Source: an uncultured Opitutales bacterium (GTDB lineage Bacteria; Verrucomicrobiota; Verrucomicrobiia; Opitutales; Intestinicryptomonadaceae). From it: DNA of 64,000 bases. Under the pieces are notes generated by a model that saw only the letters and a program-made list of their open reading frames with translations, was not told the DNA's origin and did no database searches. Below, in pieces: positions 34,917-44,812 of the stretch (positions within the stretch are counted from its first letter, which is position 1; the number at the start of each line of letters is the position of its first letter). Made by a program: the position numbers and the translations under genes. The stretch lies in the NCBI GenBank assembly GCA_944389315.1, contig CALXLX010000038.1:1-64000 (forward strand), read 5' to 3'.

Positions 34917-36137
34917 ATGAAAATACCCGTCATTAAAGGGCCGTATTTATTCGCCCAAACAATATCCGAAGCAGCTATGGACGATAAGACTAAGGTTTAT
35001 ATTTATATCGACAGTCTCGGTTGGCAGACCGCCGAGGAGAACGGTTTCGCCAAGGATATTTTGCCTTGCAGAAACAGGGTAAGGTCTGTTCTGGGTTCCG
35101 ACGGGGCTGTATTCGCATCCGTTGCAAGCGGTAAAATGCCCGCGGAATTGGGCGTGTTTTACCCATATATACAGGCCAGTGGGAAGGGCCCTTTTCACGC
35201 ATTTAGGTATCTGAAATTTCTCTTCGGGGCGGGATTGCACCCCAAGTGCCTGTTCAATACCGCCTTTGCAAGAAATGCAATTTCCGGATTTCTTAGAAGG
35301 CGCAAGGGGTATTCCGCAGATTTTAGCATAGGCAACATTCCCTATGAAAAACTATGGCGTTTGGATTATGAGGGTTGCGCCGACCCTTCTGCTCCCCGGG
35401 CCCTTATGCCCGCGCGCAATTTGCGGGACCTTCTCGACGCCGCCGGCAAGCCGTATTACATGGATACCTCGTCTTCTCCAGACGATTTTAAGCTCGATTT
35501 GCTCAAGGGGGTTATCCTTTCCGGCAAAAACTCCTTTGTCTTTATAAGGCTCAAGGGTCTTTCGCCCATTTTAATGGAACAAGATTCTGTGGCTCTTTCG
35601 GATAGGCTCGGCTTATACGAACGGAGCATTTCGGAGCTGGTTAAGATTCTTGAAAAAAGCGGCAAGCCCCATTCGGTGTCTGTTCTTTCTGGCGGGGGTA
35701 CGGCTCCTTGTGCAAAAACGATAGCTCTCTTACGGCTGTTGGATATTGCGGGGCTGAAGCGCAATGGCGGGTGCATGTTTTTTGCGCACCCTTCAATGTT
35801 GAGGCTGTGGTATGAAGGCGAAACGGCCGCGGTCGCGGCGCGGGAAGGGCTTTCCAAGCTGTCAGATTTTGGAAGTATCCTAAGCCGGGAGGAGCGCACG
35901 TGCTTTGGGGCAGACGGGCCTTCCCGGATATTTGGGGACGACATATTTTTGCTTAAACCGGGAGTGCAGATAACGCCCAACTATATTTCTTCCCGCTCCT
36001 TTAAAGCTGTCGGCGGCTATTCCCCCGACGATGCCTCCTCTTACGCCGCCTTTCTTTCCTCGGAAAGGCCTCCATTTCAGCCGGATAAGATAACAGATTT
36101 CTTCAAACTGATGGTTCCGCCCTCCTCGGAGGCATAA
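34917..36137 (+). CDS. Alkaline-phosphatase-superfamily-like protein lacking the usual nucleophile
   Basis: I recognise no named family for this 406-residue protein. Residues about 25-85 resemble the start of phosphodiesterase/sulfatase-type proteins: VYIYIDSLGW looks like the first metal-binding Asp strand, and FASVASGKMPAELGVFYPY resembles the nucleophile helix of the form P-T-x-T...GxxPxxHG. The catalytic Thr/Ser/Cys position is not evident (FAS instead). Late HAHP-type metal ligands are weak (FFAHPSM near 285). No signal peptide is apparent, so it may act in the cytoplasm. A GDSD-like C-terminal block (FGDDIFLLKPGVQITPNYIS) is also phosphodiesterase-like. It stands alone after the nuo operon. 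Confidence 0.45.
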   Translation: MKIPVIKGPYLFAQTISEAAMDDKTKVYIYIDSLGWQTAEENGFAKDILPCRNRVRSVLGSDGAVFASVASGKMPAELGVFYPYIQASGKGPFHAFRYLKFLFGAGLHPKCLFNTAFARNAISGFLRRRKGYSADFSIGNIPYEKLWRLDYEGCADPSAPRALMPARNLRDLLDAAGKPYYMDTSSSPDDFKLDLLKGVILSGKNSFVFIRLKGLSPILMEQDSVALSDRLGLYERSISELVKILEKSGKPHSVSVLSGGGTAPCAKTIALLRLLDIAGLKRNGGCMFFAHPSMLRLWYEGETAAVAAREGLSKLSDFGSILSREERTCFGADGPSRIFGDDIFLLKPGVQITPNYISSRSFKAVGGYSPDDASSYAAFLSSERPPFQPDKITDFFKLMVPPSSEA

Positions 36138-36159
36138 GCTCTGCAATATTGCAGAGCTT
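36136..36159 (+). terminator. Perfect palindrome at the stop codon, weak terminator candidate
   Basis: AAGCTCTGCAAT and its exact complement abut to form a 24-base palindrome overlapping the preceding TAA. Only TTTAACTTCT follows, so termination would be weak. Confidence 0.5.
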
Positions 36160-36205
36160 TAACTTCTGTTGCGCTGCGCTATTCTCAAGCGCACTTCTCG
36201 ATATG

Positions 36206-36236
36206 GGCGCGCAAATGTTTCCCATGTTTGCGCGCC
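36206..36236. repeat. Inverted repeat of a dispersed REP-like family
   Basis: GGCGCGCAAA (36206-36215) pairs with TTTGCGCGCC (36227-36236). No T run follows on either strand, so it is not a simple terminator. Core text is shared with inverted repeats at 18647 and 46061. Confidence 0.55.
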
Positions 36237-36322
36237 GCTAAATACCATATAAAGCCTTTCCTGCCTGCCACAGAAGGCGTGTAGTCTTTTGGTAGGGGCA
36301 TTTGTCAACGGATGGAGCCGCC

Positions 36323-37300
36323 CTACTTGCGGGCCTTAAAAAATTCTTTCACCCTGGCCATATAGGGGCAGGGCGCTTTGGCGCCGCTTTCCGAAGTTCC
36401 TACAACTTGGGGCGCATTTAAGCCTTTTATAGATTCGGCTTCTTCGTACGACGGTATTCCGCCGGAATAGTCGTAAAATTTCATGGGCTTAAAACGCATG
36501 TCCATAAACATGCTTTTCCCCAAGTCGGACAAGTCGTATATATCGCAGCTTCCGGCGGGCTTTTCCTCGTACCCGTCCAAAGCATAGACGATCTCCGACC
36601 TGCATTTGCCTCCCGAGAACAATTCGAGCTTTATTTCTTTTGGAAATGCGGACTTCTCCTCCCCGTAGAGAACGCTAATCTTTGAAATTAATTCTCCCGT
36701 TGCCTTGGGGGCTGTTTGGGCTGAGATAATGCGGCCGTCTTGCAGCGATACTCCGTATGTAAAATGCTTGTCCGAATAGCTGATTTCATCGTCGGAAATT
36801 TTTAAATCCCCGATTTTCCCCGCCTCGGAGAGTTTGCTTAATCTGTTTTTGAATTTGTCCAAGTTGCCGACCCCGTAGAGCATGAATACAGGGCTTAGAA
36901 ATATTGTCATGCAGTCTGCGTCCTTCAGCAAGACTGTTTGTTGGGAGCGAAATCCGCCCTTGGCGGAAGGCGAAGTTATGTTTACGCAGCCCTTGTCGGG
37001 GATATAGAGCATTAGCTCCGAGACTTTCCTGTCGTCAACGTTATCCAAAAACAGCGCAACTCCGTTTTCGTCGGCAAATAGTTTACCGCTTCTATCTTTA
37101 TTGTACGCCTGGGCTGGGACATTTTTCGATACCTTGAAGTTTTGGCTTTTCGACAGTTTTTCCAGCTCCGCATCCGCCAGAATGAGCATGTTCTTGTCGG
37201 TCTTCTCCTTCACAGAAAACGAACAAACATATGCGGGGGCAGCCTGCATAACTGCCGAACATGCCAAGAGGGAGAACAACAAGAATAACTTAGCCTTCAT
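36323..37300 (-). CDS. Secreted protein of unknown function
   Basis: This 325-residue protein has a signal peptide (MKAKLFLLFSLLACSAVMQA) with cleavage likely after residue 20. The mature part is Lys- and Ser-rich with predicted beta character in the middle (YGVSLQDGRIISAQ) and ends in a basic stretch (VKEFFKARK). I do not recognise a domain. Codon use looks like that of neighbouring genes. It has no operon partner: dnaJ's terminator lies before it and the next gene converges from the left. Confidence 0.7.
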   Translation of the reverse strand: MKAKLFLLFSLLACSAVMQAAPAYVCSFSVKEKTDKNMLILADAELEKLSKSQNFKVSKNVPAQAYNKDRSGKLFADENGVALFLDNVDDRKVSELMLYIPDKGCVNITSPSAKGGFRSQQTVLLKDADCMTIFLSPVFMLYGVGNLDKFKNRLSKLSEAGKIGDLKISDDEISYSDKHFTYGVSLQDGRIISAQTAPKATGELISKISVLYGEEKSAFPKEIKLELFSGGKCRSEIVYALDGYEEKPAGSCDIYDLSDLGKSMFMDMRFKPMKFYDYSGGIPSYEEAESIKGLNAPQVVGTSESGAKAPCPYMARVKEFFKARK

Positions 37301-37396
37301 AATTTAAATTAAAGCATAAAATAAGCATTTTTACAACCAAATTTTCCGCCGCGCTTATGCGGCTTCTATGGCGGAAGCGGCGCTTTGCCTTGAAAC

Positions 37397-37430
37397 AAAA
37401 AAGCCGGCGCGGGTCGGAACGCGCCGGCTT
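37397..37430 (-). terminator. Terminator of the yugP-grpE-dnaJ unit
   Basis: Read leftwards, a perfect 10-bp stem AAGCCGGCGC/GCGCCGGCTT (37401-37410 and 37421-37430) is followed by a run of six T residues, 23 bases after the dnaJ stop. Confidence 0.92.
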
Positions 37431-37452
37431 TAAAATTTGTCAGCCTTTAAAT

Positions 37453-38643
37453 TTAATCCTTAAAGACCCTTTTGAAGAACGACGAAGATGCCGATTCAGG
37501 CTCGTGCTTGTCGTCTCCGCAGGCCAGGGCGAACTCCTCTAGCTTTTTGGTCTGCTCCGGCGTGAGCTTGCGGGGAACCTCAACGATGACTTTTACAAAC
37601 TGGTCCCCCTTTGCAGAAGAGTTTAATACCGGCATTCCTTGGCCCTTTATTCTAAAGAGTGTGCCTGTCTGGGTGCCGGCGGGTATCTTCAAGTTGACTT
37701 TGCCCGTCAGTGTCCTTACCTCCAGATTGCCGCCGAGCGCCGCAAGCGTGAACTTTATGGGCATCTGGCAGTATAGATTGTTGCCGTCGCGCTCGAAGAA
37801 ACTGTGTTCGGCAACAACTATTACAACGTACAAATCACCGTAGGGGCCCCCGTCTATCCCTGCGTTGCCCGCACCGCTCTTGCGCAGGCGAGAGCCCGTG
37901 TAAACGCCAGCGGGTATCTTTATCTTGACTTCGCTCCTCTGCTTTACGCGGCCTGTTCCGTTGCAGTCGGGGCAGGGGCTTTCTATGACTTTGCCAGTGC
38001 CTCCGCAGTTCGGGCAAGTCTGCGTGAAACGCATGAAGCCGTTGCTCTTCGTGACGGAACCGGCCCCCTTGCATGTCGGGCAGGTCTTCTTTGATGTGCC
38101 CGCCTTCGCCCCCGAGCCGTTGCATGTCGGGCACGATACAAGGCGGTTGTACTTTATGGTCTTCTCCGTGCCGGAAGCGGCCTCCTCGAGGGTTATCTCC
38201 AGCTCTATGCGCATGTCGCTGCCGCGCCGAGGCGCAGCGGCCCTGCCGCCACCGTCGTCGTCATATCCGCCGCCGAAAAAGTCAAACCCGCCGAACCCGC
38301 CGAATCCGCCGGAACCTTTCCCGCCGAACCCGCCGAAAAACTCGTTGAATATGTCCGCCGCGTCGCGGAAATTGCCGTATTGCGCTCCGCCTCCCGGAGA
38401 CCCCATGCCACCCGCCTGGAACGCCGCATGGCCGTAGCGGTCGTACGCGGCGCGCTTCTCGGGGTCGCTGAGAACCTGGTAGGCGTCTGATACCTGCTTG
38501 AATTTCTCCTCGGCCTCCTTGTTTCCGGGATTCCTGTCCGGATGGTATTTGAGGGCGAGCTTCCTGTACGCCTTCTTTATTTCCTGGGCGTCTGCGTCCT
38601 TAGCCACGCCCAAAAGTTCGTAATAGTCCTGCGTATCTGCCAT
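37453..38643 (-). CDS. dnaJ: Chaperone DnaJ (Hsp40)
   Basis: This 396-residue type I J-protein has a J domain (about 6-72) with the HPD triad in YHPDRNPG. A Gly/Phe-rich region follows (about 75-125, including [13 protein letters not shown]). The zinc region has four CxxCxGxG repeats ([32 protein letters not shown]), followed by the C-terminal substrate-binding domains. It stimulates the ATPase of DnaK, whose gene is not in this window. It lies 15 bases after grpE. Confidence 0.97.
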   Translation of the reverse strand: MADTQDYYELLGVAKDADAQEIKKAYRKLALKYHPDRNPGNKEAEEKFKQVSDAYQVLSDPEKRAAYDRYGHAAFQAGGMGSPGGGAQYGNFRDAADIFNEFFGGFGGKGSGGFGGFGGFDFFGGGYDDDGGGRAAAPRRGSDMRIELEITLEEAASGTEKTIKYNRLVSCPTCNGSGAKAGTSKKTCPTCKGAGSVTKSNGFMRFTQTCPNCGGTGKVIESPCPDCNGTGRVKQRSEVKIKIPAGVYTGSRLRKSGAGNAGIDGGPYGDLYVVIVVAEHSFFERDGNNLYCQMPIKFTLAALGGNLEVRTLTGKVNLKIPAGTQTGTLFRIKGQGMPVLNSSAKGDQFVKVIVEVPRKLTPEQTKKLEEFALACGDDKHEPESASSSFFKRVFKD

Positions 38644-38658
38644 AGGAAAACCCTCTTA

Positions 38659-39390
38659 CTACATCTCTCCCTTTGAGACCACCACGCTGGCCGGACGCAA
38701 CAGCCTGCCGTTGAGCGAGTATCCAAGGCGCATCACGCCCATTACCTTGCCCTCGGGCACCTCCGCGCTTGGCTCGTGCGCGACACACTCCGCATTGTTG
38801 GGGTCGAAATCCTGCCCCATGGGGTCTATCTCCTTTACCCCGAAAGATTCAAAAACCTTCTTGACCTGCTTGTCCACCATGACAAGCCCCTCCGCATAGG
38901 TCTTGGTCGCCGGATTCCCCTCCAGCCCGCCTATGGCCATCGCGAGCGTGTCCAAAGACGGCAATAGAGACTCCACCAGCGGGGAAATGGCGAACTTCGA
39001 GAGCTCCTCCTTCTCCCTTTGCACCTTGCGGCGGTAGTTTTCCAGATCGGCAACGGCGCGCAGGTATAAATCGCGGTTCTTTGCGGCCGCTTCGGTTGCT
39101 TCGTCGAGCTTCTTTAAAAGATCCGTCTCAGCGCCTTCCTCGGATTGTTTCTCCTTGCAGCATTTGCCGTCTGCATTCTGCTCGTGGCAGCATTTCTTCT
39201 CGCCGCCTTCTGCGTGCCCATGATGGCAGCCGCAATGCTCGTGTTCCGGGTGTTCTTTGCAGCACTTGTCCGCCTTCTCGCCGTGGTCACAGCACTCTGC
39301 CGAGTGCTCCTCATCGCGGGCGCAACAGCATTCCTGCCCGTCTTTATCCGACTGCTTCTTCTTTGAGTTTTTCAAATCCTGATCTTTCAT
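38659..39390 (-). CDS. grpE: Nucleotide exchange factor GrpE with a Cys/His-rich N-terminal extension
   Basis: The last 160 residues of this 243-residue protein are ordinary GrpE: a long coiled coil (about 88-140, with RAVADLENYRRKVQREKEE) and the beta domain (GVKEIDPMGQDFDPNNAECVAHEPS to the C terminus). It releases ADP from DnaK. The first 85 residues are unusual: residues 21-78 hold 13 cysteines (21-23, 33, 34, 43, 44, 53, 55, 67, 68, 77, 78) and 9 histidines among Lys and Glu, mostly as CC pairs. This looks like a metal- or redox-binding head. The start ATG is three bases from the end of the upstream metalloprotease gene, so the extension is in the natural reading frame. Confidence 0.93.
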   Translation of the reverse strand: MKDQDLKNSKKKQSDKDGQECCCARDEEHSAECCDHGEKADKCCKEHPEHEHCGCHHGHAEGGEKKCCHEQNADGKCCKEKQSEEGAETDLLKKLDEATEAAAKNRDLYLRAVADLENYRRKVQREKEELSKFAISPLVESLLPSLDTLAMAIGGLEGNPATKTYAEGLVMVDKQVKKVFESFGVKEIDPMGQDFDPNNAECVAHEPSAEVPEGKVMGVMRLGYSLNGRLLRPASVVVSKGEM

Positions 39391-39393
39391 AAA

Positions 39394-40062
39394 TTATCTC
39401 TGCCTCGTCATTGACGCCAAATATAGCAGCCAGCCCAAACTCGATATGAACGCCGCAACATAGGTAAATGCGGCCGCATCGAGAGTTTCCTCTACCCCGT
39501 CAAGCTCCTCGCCTTCGGCCAAGCCGAGGGCCGATAGCCTCTTCTTCGCCCGGGCGGAAGCGTTGAACTCCACCGGCAAAGTGACAAGCTGGAATATCGT
39601 AAGCACCAAATACACCGCTATGCCCGCCCATATCGCCATGTGGCTGTGGAAGAGGAAAAATCCCCCAAGCATGATTATGGGCAGCAGCTGCGACGCGAAA
39701 TTTGTAACTGGTATCAGCGCCATTCTAAGTTTCAAGGGCGCGTAGCCCTGCTCGTGCTGTATGGCGTGCCCGGCTTCGTGCGCGGCGACACCTATCGCGG
39801 CAAGCGACGTGCCGTCGTAATTTTCCTCGGACAAGGCCAAAACTTTTCTCGTAGGGTCGTAATGGTCCGTCAAATGGCCGCCTATCTTCTCTATGGAAAC
39901 ATCGCTTATCCCCGCGCTTTCAAGCACGGCATGCGCAGCCTCCGCGCCGGTGTATCCCGCGCGCGAGCGTATGGCCGAATTCTTCGCATATGCCGACGAT
40001 ATCCTCATCTGCGCGTACATGCCCACGAAAATCGGTATTAGTATCAATATCAAAAAATTCAT
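39394..40062 (-). CDS. YugP-like membrane zinc metallopeptidase
   Basis: This 222-residue protein starts with a membrane helix (about 1-18) and has the metallopeptidase motif HEAGH in VAAHEAGHAIQHEQGY. Two or three more helices follow (about 120-165 and 195-215). The sequence order, including GHLTDHYDPTRKVLALSEENYDGTSLAAIGVA (split over about 62-93), matches the YugP/zinc-peptidase DUF family. Substrates are unknown. It ends three bases before grpE and likely shares its transcript, which suggests a link with protein quality control. Confidence 0.87.
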   Translation of the reverse strand: MNFLILILIPIFVGMYAQMRISSAYAKNSAIRSRAGYTGAEAAHAVLESAGISDVSIEKIGGHLTDHYDPTRKVLALSEENYDGTSLAAIGVAAHEAGHAIQHEQGYAPLKLRMALIPVTNFASQLLPIIMLGGFFLFHSHMAIWAGIAVYLVLTIFQLVTLPVEFNASARAKKRLSALGLAEGEELDGVEETLDAAAFTYVAAFISSLGWLLYLASMTRQR

Positions 40063-40228
40063 TTTAGATGCGTTTTATCGTAATTTTTCCAACTTTTATT
40101 AGACGGGCAAGCGCGTTTTTTTGTTCCGCGCCCCCCGTTCCGCTTGATTGCGCCGGAAAAAACGCCCTTTCTCCCCTCCACACAATGGAAGAAGAAAAGA
40201 GCGCATCCCGTACGGCAAAACACCCTGA

Positions 40229-41641
40229 TTAGGCCTTGAAAGAGGCGTTCTCCGCCGCCCCGTAGCCTTCGGACTTGGACACGTCTGACTCGTAATCCTG
40301 CAAGTCGCCCGCGTCCCTGTTCCTGACCTTGATGTAGGGCTTGTTGACCTCGCCCTGGTAAATCTGCCTCGGCCTGATAATCTTGCTCTTGGGCTTTGTG
40401 GCAACCTCGCGCCAGTGGGCTATCCACCCGGGCATTCTGCCTATGGCAAAAAGCACCGTGAACATGTCCGTCGGAAGCCCTATGGACTTGAGTATCGTGC
40501 CGCTGTAAAAGTCCACATTCGGATACAGGTTGCGCTCTATGAAATACGGGTCGCTCCTGGCCTTCTCCTCGAGCCGCTTGGCTATCTCCAGGAGGGGATC
40601 CTTCTTCTTGCGCATCACATGGAAAACCTTGTCCGCCGCCTCGCTGAGTATCTTTGCGCGGGGGTCGTAGCTTTTGTATATCCTGTGCCCGAATCCCATA
40701 AGGCGCGTCTTGCCGCCCTTTGCGGCCTCTATGAATCGGGTGCCGTCGTCCCCGTCGCGGTATATTTCCTCGAGCATCTTGATTACCGCCATGTTGGCCC
40801 CGCCGTGCAGCGGGCCCCACAGCGCGCATACGCCCGCAGAGACCGACGCGAACAAGTTAGCCCCGCTGGAGGCAACCATTCTTACCGTGGACGTGGAACA
40901 ATTCTGCTCGTGGTCCGAATGCAGCAGCAATATCAAATCGAGCGCCTTGGTGACGTCGTCATGCGGATAATACTCGTGGTATGGCTCCGAGAACATCATG
41001 TGCAGGAAGTTCTGGCTGTATCCCAAATCCTTCTTCGGATATATCAGCGGCAGGCCGTTCTTCATGCGGTACGTCATGGCGGCTATGGTCCTGACCTTGC
41101 TGAGCAATAGCGCCGCCGCGTCGTCGAAAGACTCCAAGTCCTTCTCGCGGTCGTTCGTGACCATATTCGGATAATAGCAGCCCAGGGAATTTAAAAGGCT
41201 CGAAAGTATGCTCATCGGGTGCGCCGTAAACGGGAACGCCCCCTCGAAGAAATGTAGCATAGCCTCGTGCAAGTTTGCGTTGCGCAGCACCTTCTGGGAA
41301 AAATCGCTCATCTGGCGGCGCGTAGGCAGGTCTCCGTAAATTATGAGGTAGGCCGTCTCTATGAAGGTGGAGTTCTCCGCCATCACCTCTATGGGTATGC
41401 CGCGGTAGCACAGGCGCCCCTTTTCTCCGTCTATGTACGTTATTTTGCTCTGGCAAGAACCCGTGTTGGCGAAACCCTCGTCAAGAGTGATATAGCCCGT
41501 GCGCGAACGAAGCGAACTTATGTCTATTCCCTTCTCGCCCTCTGTCCCTATTACAACGGGGAAATCGTAGCTCTTGCCCCCGAGCTGAAAGGTTGCTATT
41601 TCTCCCTCGCCGGAGGACGGTATGTCTTTAGTATCTGCCAT
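40229..41641 (-). CDS. gltA: Citrate synthase
   Basis: This 470-residue enzyme condenses acetyl-CoA and oxaloacetate into citrate, the first TCA-cycle step. The catalytic residues fit the type II family: His in [17 protein letters not shown], His in [16 protein letters not shown] and Asp in [15 protein letters not shown]. The N-terminal beta-rich domain (about 15-90) marks the long hexameric form, which in proteobacteria is NADH-inhibited. It follows the hisH gene by five bases, an unusual partner, so it probably shares the his transcript. Confidence 0.96.
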   Translation of the reverse strand: MADTKDIPSSGEGEIATFQLGGKSYDFPVVIGTEGEKGIDISSLRSRTGYITLDEGFANTGSCQSKITYIDGEKGRLCYRGIPIEVMAENSTFIETAYLIIYGDLPTRRQMSDFSQKVLRNANLHEAMLHFFEGAFPFTAHPMSILSSLLNSLGCYYPNMVTNDREKDLESFDDAAALLLSKVRTIAAMTYRMKNGLPLIYPKKDLGYSQNFLHMMFSEPYHEYYPHDDVTKALDLILLLHSDHEQNCSTSTVRMVASSGANLFASVSAGVCALWGPLHGGANMAVIKMLEEIYRDGDDGTRFIEAAKGGKTRLMGFGHRIYKSYDPRAKILSEAADKVFHVMRKKKDPLLEIAKRLEEKARSDPYFIERNLYPNVDFYSGTILKSIGLPTDMFTVLFAIGRMPGWIAHWREVATKPKSKIIRPRQIYQGEVNKPYIKVRNRDAGDLQDYESDVSKSEGYGAAENASFKA

Positions 41642-41646
41642 AAGAA

Positions 41647-42300
41647 CTAAATTCTTGCTTTTCCCTCCAAAAATTCAAGAAAATTTCGGTACAGTCTCAA
41701 GCCTTTTGACTGGCTCTTTTCCGGGTGAAATTGGCAGGCCGCCAAATTGCCTCTCGCCACCGCGCTTACAAAAGTGTCCGCCCCGTATTGCGTAGTTCCC
41801 CAAACTATGCCGTCTTGCCCCGTTTCTACGCAGTAGCTGTGCACAAAGTAAAACTGGTCGTCGGGATCTATTCCCCCAAGCAGGGCGTCCGTATCGGGGG
41901 CTTTTTTGAAGGATACATTGTTCCAGCCCATATGCGGGACTTTCAGTCCGCCCGACGGATTCAACCTCCTAACGCGCCCCTCGAAAACCCCCAAGCCGCC
42001 GACTCCGCCCCCCTCCTCGGAAAACTCAAAGAGCGCCTGAAGCCCAAGGCATATCCCGAAAAACGGCTTATTGTCGGATATCCAGCCCTTGATCAAATCG
42101 TCGAAACGCGTCTGTTTCAGCAGGCGCATAGTATCTGCTATGGCACCCTGCCCGGGAAATATCAGAACGTCGTCTGCAGATACGTCTTTTGGCGAGTCAA
42201 CCAGGCGCGCGTCCGCCCCGACTGCCTGCCACGCCCTGAGCACGCTGCGCAAATTTCCCATGCCGTAGTCTATTACGGCCGCTTTCCTCTGGCCGGCCAT
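41647..42300 (-). CDS. hisH: Imidazole glycerol phosphate synthase glutaminase subunit
   Basis: This 217-residue class I glutamine amidotransferase has nucleophile Cys in [13 protein letters not shown], the loop [12 protein letters not shown], and the His/Glu pair in CQFHPEKSQ. Together with HisF (not in this window) it makes imidazole glycerol phosphate and AICAR in histidine synthesis. It ends one base before hisB begins, as part of the his block. Confidence 0.96.
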   Translation of the reverse strand: MAGQRKAAVIDYGMGNLRSVLRAWQAVGADARLVDSPKDVSADDVLIFPGQGAIADTMRLLKQTRFDDLIKGWISDNKPFFGICLGLQALFEFSEEGGGVGGLGVFEGRVRRLNPSGGLKVPHMGWNNVSFKKAPDTDALLGGIDPDDQFYFVHSYCVETGQDGIVWGTTQYGADTFVSAVARGNLAACQFHPEKSQSKGLRLYRNFLEFLEGKARI

Positions 42301-42301
42301 A

Positions 42302-42895
42302 TTATATGCTGCCCTTTGTTGTGGGGAGGTTGTCGCCCCTGCGGGGATCCTTGCGCGTGGCCATGTCTAAGGCCTTTGCAAAGCATTTGAAAATTCCCTC
42401 CGCCATGTGGTGCGGCTCGTTGCCGTACTCGAGGGTTATGTGCAAATTTGCGCCCGCCTCGTTGGCGAATGCCTGGAAGAACTCCTTTACAAGGGCGAGG
42501 TTAAAATCCTTCACCCATGCGAGATTGTCCGCCGGGGCGTTGTATACCAAATAGGGCCTGTTCGACAAATCTATGGCGCACCTGGCGAGAGTCTCGTCCA
42601 TAGGGAGTATGAAAAATCCGTAGCGGTTCATGCCGGCCTTGTCGCCGACAGCCTCCTTGACTGCCTTGCCAAGCGCCAGCCCGACATCCTCCACCGTGTG
42701 GTGGTAGTCTATTTCTATGTCCCCGTGGGCCTTGAGCTTCAGGTCGAAAAGCCCGTGCCTGGCAAACAGCTCGAGCATGTGGTTGAAGAACGGTATTCCC
42801 GTATCAACGCAGTATTCGCCGCTGCCGTCGAGATTTATCTGAAGGCTTATCTGGGTTTCCTTCGTGTTTCTGACTACTTTTGAGACCCTATCCAT
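42302..42895 (-). CDS. hisB: Imidazoleglycerol-phosphate dehydratase
   Basis: This 197-residue monofunctional enzyme lacks the phosphatase domain fused in enterobacteria. The two manganese-binding repeats are visible as [14 protein letters not shown] and the later [24 protein letters not shown]. The N terminus ([20 protein letters not shown]) is typical. It overlaps the end of hisC by 22 bases, suggesting coupled translation. Confidence 0.97.
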   Translation of the reverse strand: MDRVSKVVRNTKETQISLQINLDGSGEYCVDTGIPFFNHMLELFARHGLFDLKLKAHGDIEIDYHHTVEDVGLALGKAVKEAVGDKAGMNRYGFFILPMDETLARCAIDLSNRPYLVYNAPADNLAWVKDFNLALVKEFFQAFANEAGANLHITLEYGNEPHHMAEGIFKCFAKALDMATRKDPRRGDNLPTTKGSI

Positions 42896-44040
42896 CTTTT
42901 TACGCTTTCCTTGAATTTTTCCATCTCCTCGGGCGTGCCCACCGTAACGCGTAGGGAGTCGTTTACAAGCGGATCCGAGGCGAAATACCTTACCAATATC
43001 TTCTCACTCTTAAGATGCCCGAACAAATCGGCCGCAACATCTGCCCCACTTTTCCCGTTCGCCGCGGGGCGCACAAGTATGAAATTCGCGCTGCTGGGCA
43101 CATACCCAAAGCCGATTTTATCGAAGAATTTTTCCGTAGCCGCCCTCGTCGATACAATCTTTGCGCAAAGGCGCCTGTAGTAGGATTTGTCCTTTATTGC
43201 CGCAAGAGCCGCCGCCTGGGCAAGGCGGTCTACATTGTAGCTGTCGCGGACCTTGTCGAGCACGCCTATTGCGCTTTCGTCGGCGAGCGCCCAGCCCACT
43301 CTCATTCCCGCCAGCGCCCAGCCTTTGGACATCGTGCAGACCACTATCGCGTTCTTGTATTTCTTTACCAGGCACGCCGCCGAGCCCGCCTTTGAAAACG
43401 GCGCGTAGGCCTCGTCTATGAGAACGAGCCCCTTGAAGCTTTTCAGCAGCTTTTCAACCTCGGAAATCTCGTATCCATGCGCCGTGGGGGCGTTCGGGCT
43501 TGTCAGGAAAAATATGTTTACGCCGGATTCGCATATGCGCCTTGTCGGAATGGAGAAATTCTTTCCGAAATCGAACTCCTCGTACTTAGCTCCCTGAATG
43601 TTCGCCAACACGGGGTAGAGGCTGTAGCTTAGGCGCATTGCGCCTATCCTGAGGTTTTTATCCGCAAACGCGCGCACGGCAAGGTTGAGAATGTCGTCGC
43701 TGCCGTTGCCTATTATGGCGTTCTTCTCCTCAAGGCCGAAGTGTTCCGCAACCGCCCTGCGCAAAGCACGGCTCTCCGGGTTGGGATACAGGCGCAAATT
43801 TGCGTCCCGCCCGCCTTTGAGCTCCGCAATTATCGCTTCGGCGACTCTCGGGGACGGGGGGTAGGGGAATTCGTTTGTATTGAGCTTCACCCAGCCGCCG
43901 CCCGACGGCTGTTCGCCGGGAACATACGCCTTCAGGCTCTTTACGGACTCCGCCGCAAACAAGTTTGCGTCGAAAACTTTTCCATTCTTTCCGCCGGCTT
44001 TTCCGGCGGGCGCAGACTGTTTATTTCTGTCTTTTTTCAT
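42874..44040 (-). CDS. hisC: Histidinol-phosphate aminotransferase
   Basis: This 388-residue class II PLP aminotransferase has a cofactor Lys in [17 protein letters not shown] and the Asp in [12 protein letters not shown]. The N-terminal block [15 protein letters not shown] is diagnostic of HisC. About 30 Lys/Gly-rich residues precede the conserved part. It overlaps the preceding gene by 20 bases and hisB by 22, so all three are tightly coupled. Confidence 0.95.
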   Translation of the reverse strand: MKKDRNKQSAPAGKAGGKNGKVFDANLFAAESVKSLKAYVPGEQPSGGGWVKLNTNEFPYPPSPRVAEAIIAELKGGRDANLRLYPNPESRALRRAVAEHFGLEEKNAIIGNGSDDILNLAVRAFADKNLRIGAMRLSYSLYPVLANIQGAKYEEFDFGKNFSIPTRRICESGVNIFFLTSPNAPTAHGYEISEVEKLLKSFKGLVLIDEAYAPFSKAGSAACLVKKYKNAIVVCTMSKGWALAGMRVGWALADESAIGVLDKVRDSYNVDRLAQAAALAAIKDKSYYRRLCAKIVSTRAATEKFFDKIGFGYVPSSANFILVRPAANGKSGADVAADLFGHLKSEKILVRYFASDPLVNDSLRVTVGTPEEMEKFKESVKRWIGSQK

Positions 44041-44806
44041 CTGTAATGCGCGCTCTTAGCGGGCGCAAATCGGGAAGGGGTTTCAGAAGCTTGCCGCCCT
44101 CGTCCTTCTGGAGGTAAATGTCGGGCTTGCGCTCCAAATCGAAAGGTTCCTCGGGCAGGTTGTCCTCGTCCAAATCAAGCTCGTCGACCGGATCGTAATC
44201 GTCGAAATACATGCTTATGCGGCGCGCTTCATCTATGGTTATCTCCAGCGGATTGTCCACATGGAAGCCGTTCTTTACCATTACGTATAAATGCGGGTGG
44301 CACATCTTCTCGTAGCGGGCCTTTATGGCGTTTATCTGCTTGGGCTCAAGCCCCGCGCGGTTCGTGAGAAACACGCAGTCGGAAAAATGCGCTATCGCGT
44401 CGAAATACGGCTCGCAGAAATTCCAGTCGGCCGAAAACAATTCGCAGTCTATAAAGCCCCATATGCGGCACAGATGCAAAATGCGCTTGTCGCAAAGGCT
44501 CTTGAAAAACTCTATCTCCTCGGATAGCGGCTTAGAGGAGTCGGCTATGTATATCACGTTTGTAAATTTTCCCGCGTCGGCTCCCCCGAGCGTCTTTTCA
44601 ACGTCTGAATGCTCCGCATAGGTTATCAGCCCGCCGCTGTCGGCGTCGGAAATCTTCGCGTCGAACTCGCCCTTGGGCTCGTTCGCAGAGGCGAACACCG
44701 CCGTGAAAGACCCGTCCATAAAGCCGTTTTGCATTATGTCGTAAACAGTCCCGAGCCTGCCGCTGCCGACAGTCCCCAATACCAGATATGCGTTAATAGG
44801 ATTCAT
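44021..44806 (-). CDS. Conserved-looking protein with a degenerate P-loop, in the his operon
   Basis: This 261-residue protein begins with VLGTVGSGRLGTV (residues 9-21), which has the glycines of a Walker A loop but Arg in place of the Lys and Leu in place of Ser/Thr. The rest alternates strand-like and helical text (VIYIADSS, HLCRIWGFIDC, VFLTNRAGL), as in CobW/P47K-type NTP-binding folds. The C-terminal 60 residues are acidic and probably flexible (YDPVDELDLDEDNLPEEPF). I do not assign a function. Its 3' end overlaps hisC and it starts six bases after aroC, so it is co-expressed with amino-acid synthesis genes. Confidence 0.6.
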   Translation of the reverse strand: MNPINAYLVLGTVGSGRLGTVYDIMQNGFMDGSFTAVFASANEPKGEFDAKISDADSGGLITYAEHSDVEKTLGGADAGKFTNVIYIADSSKPLSEEIEFFKSLCDKRILHLCRIWGFIDCELFSADWNFCEPYFDAIAHFSDCVFLTNRAGLEPKQINAIKARYEKMCHPHLYVMVKNGFHVDNPLEITIDEARRISMYFDDYDPVDELDLDEDNLPEEPFDLERKPDIYLQKDEGGKLLKPLPDLRPLRARITDEKRQK

Positions 44807-44812
44807 ACGGCC

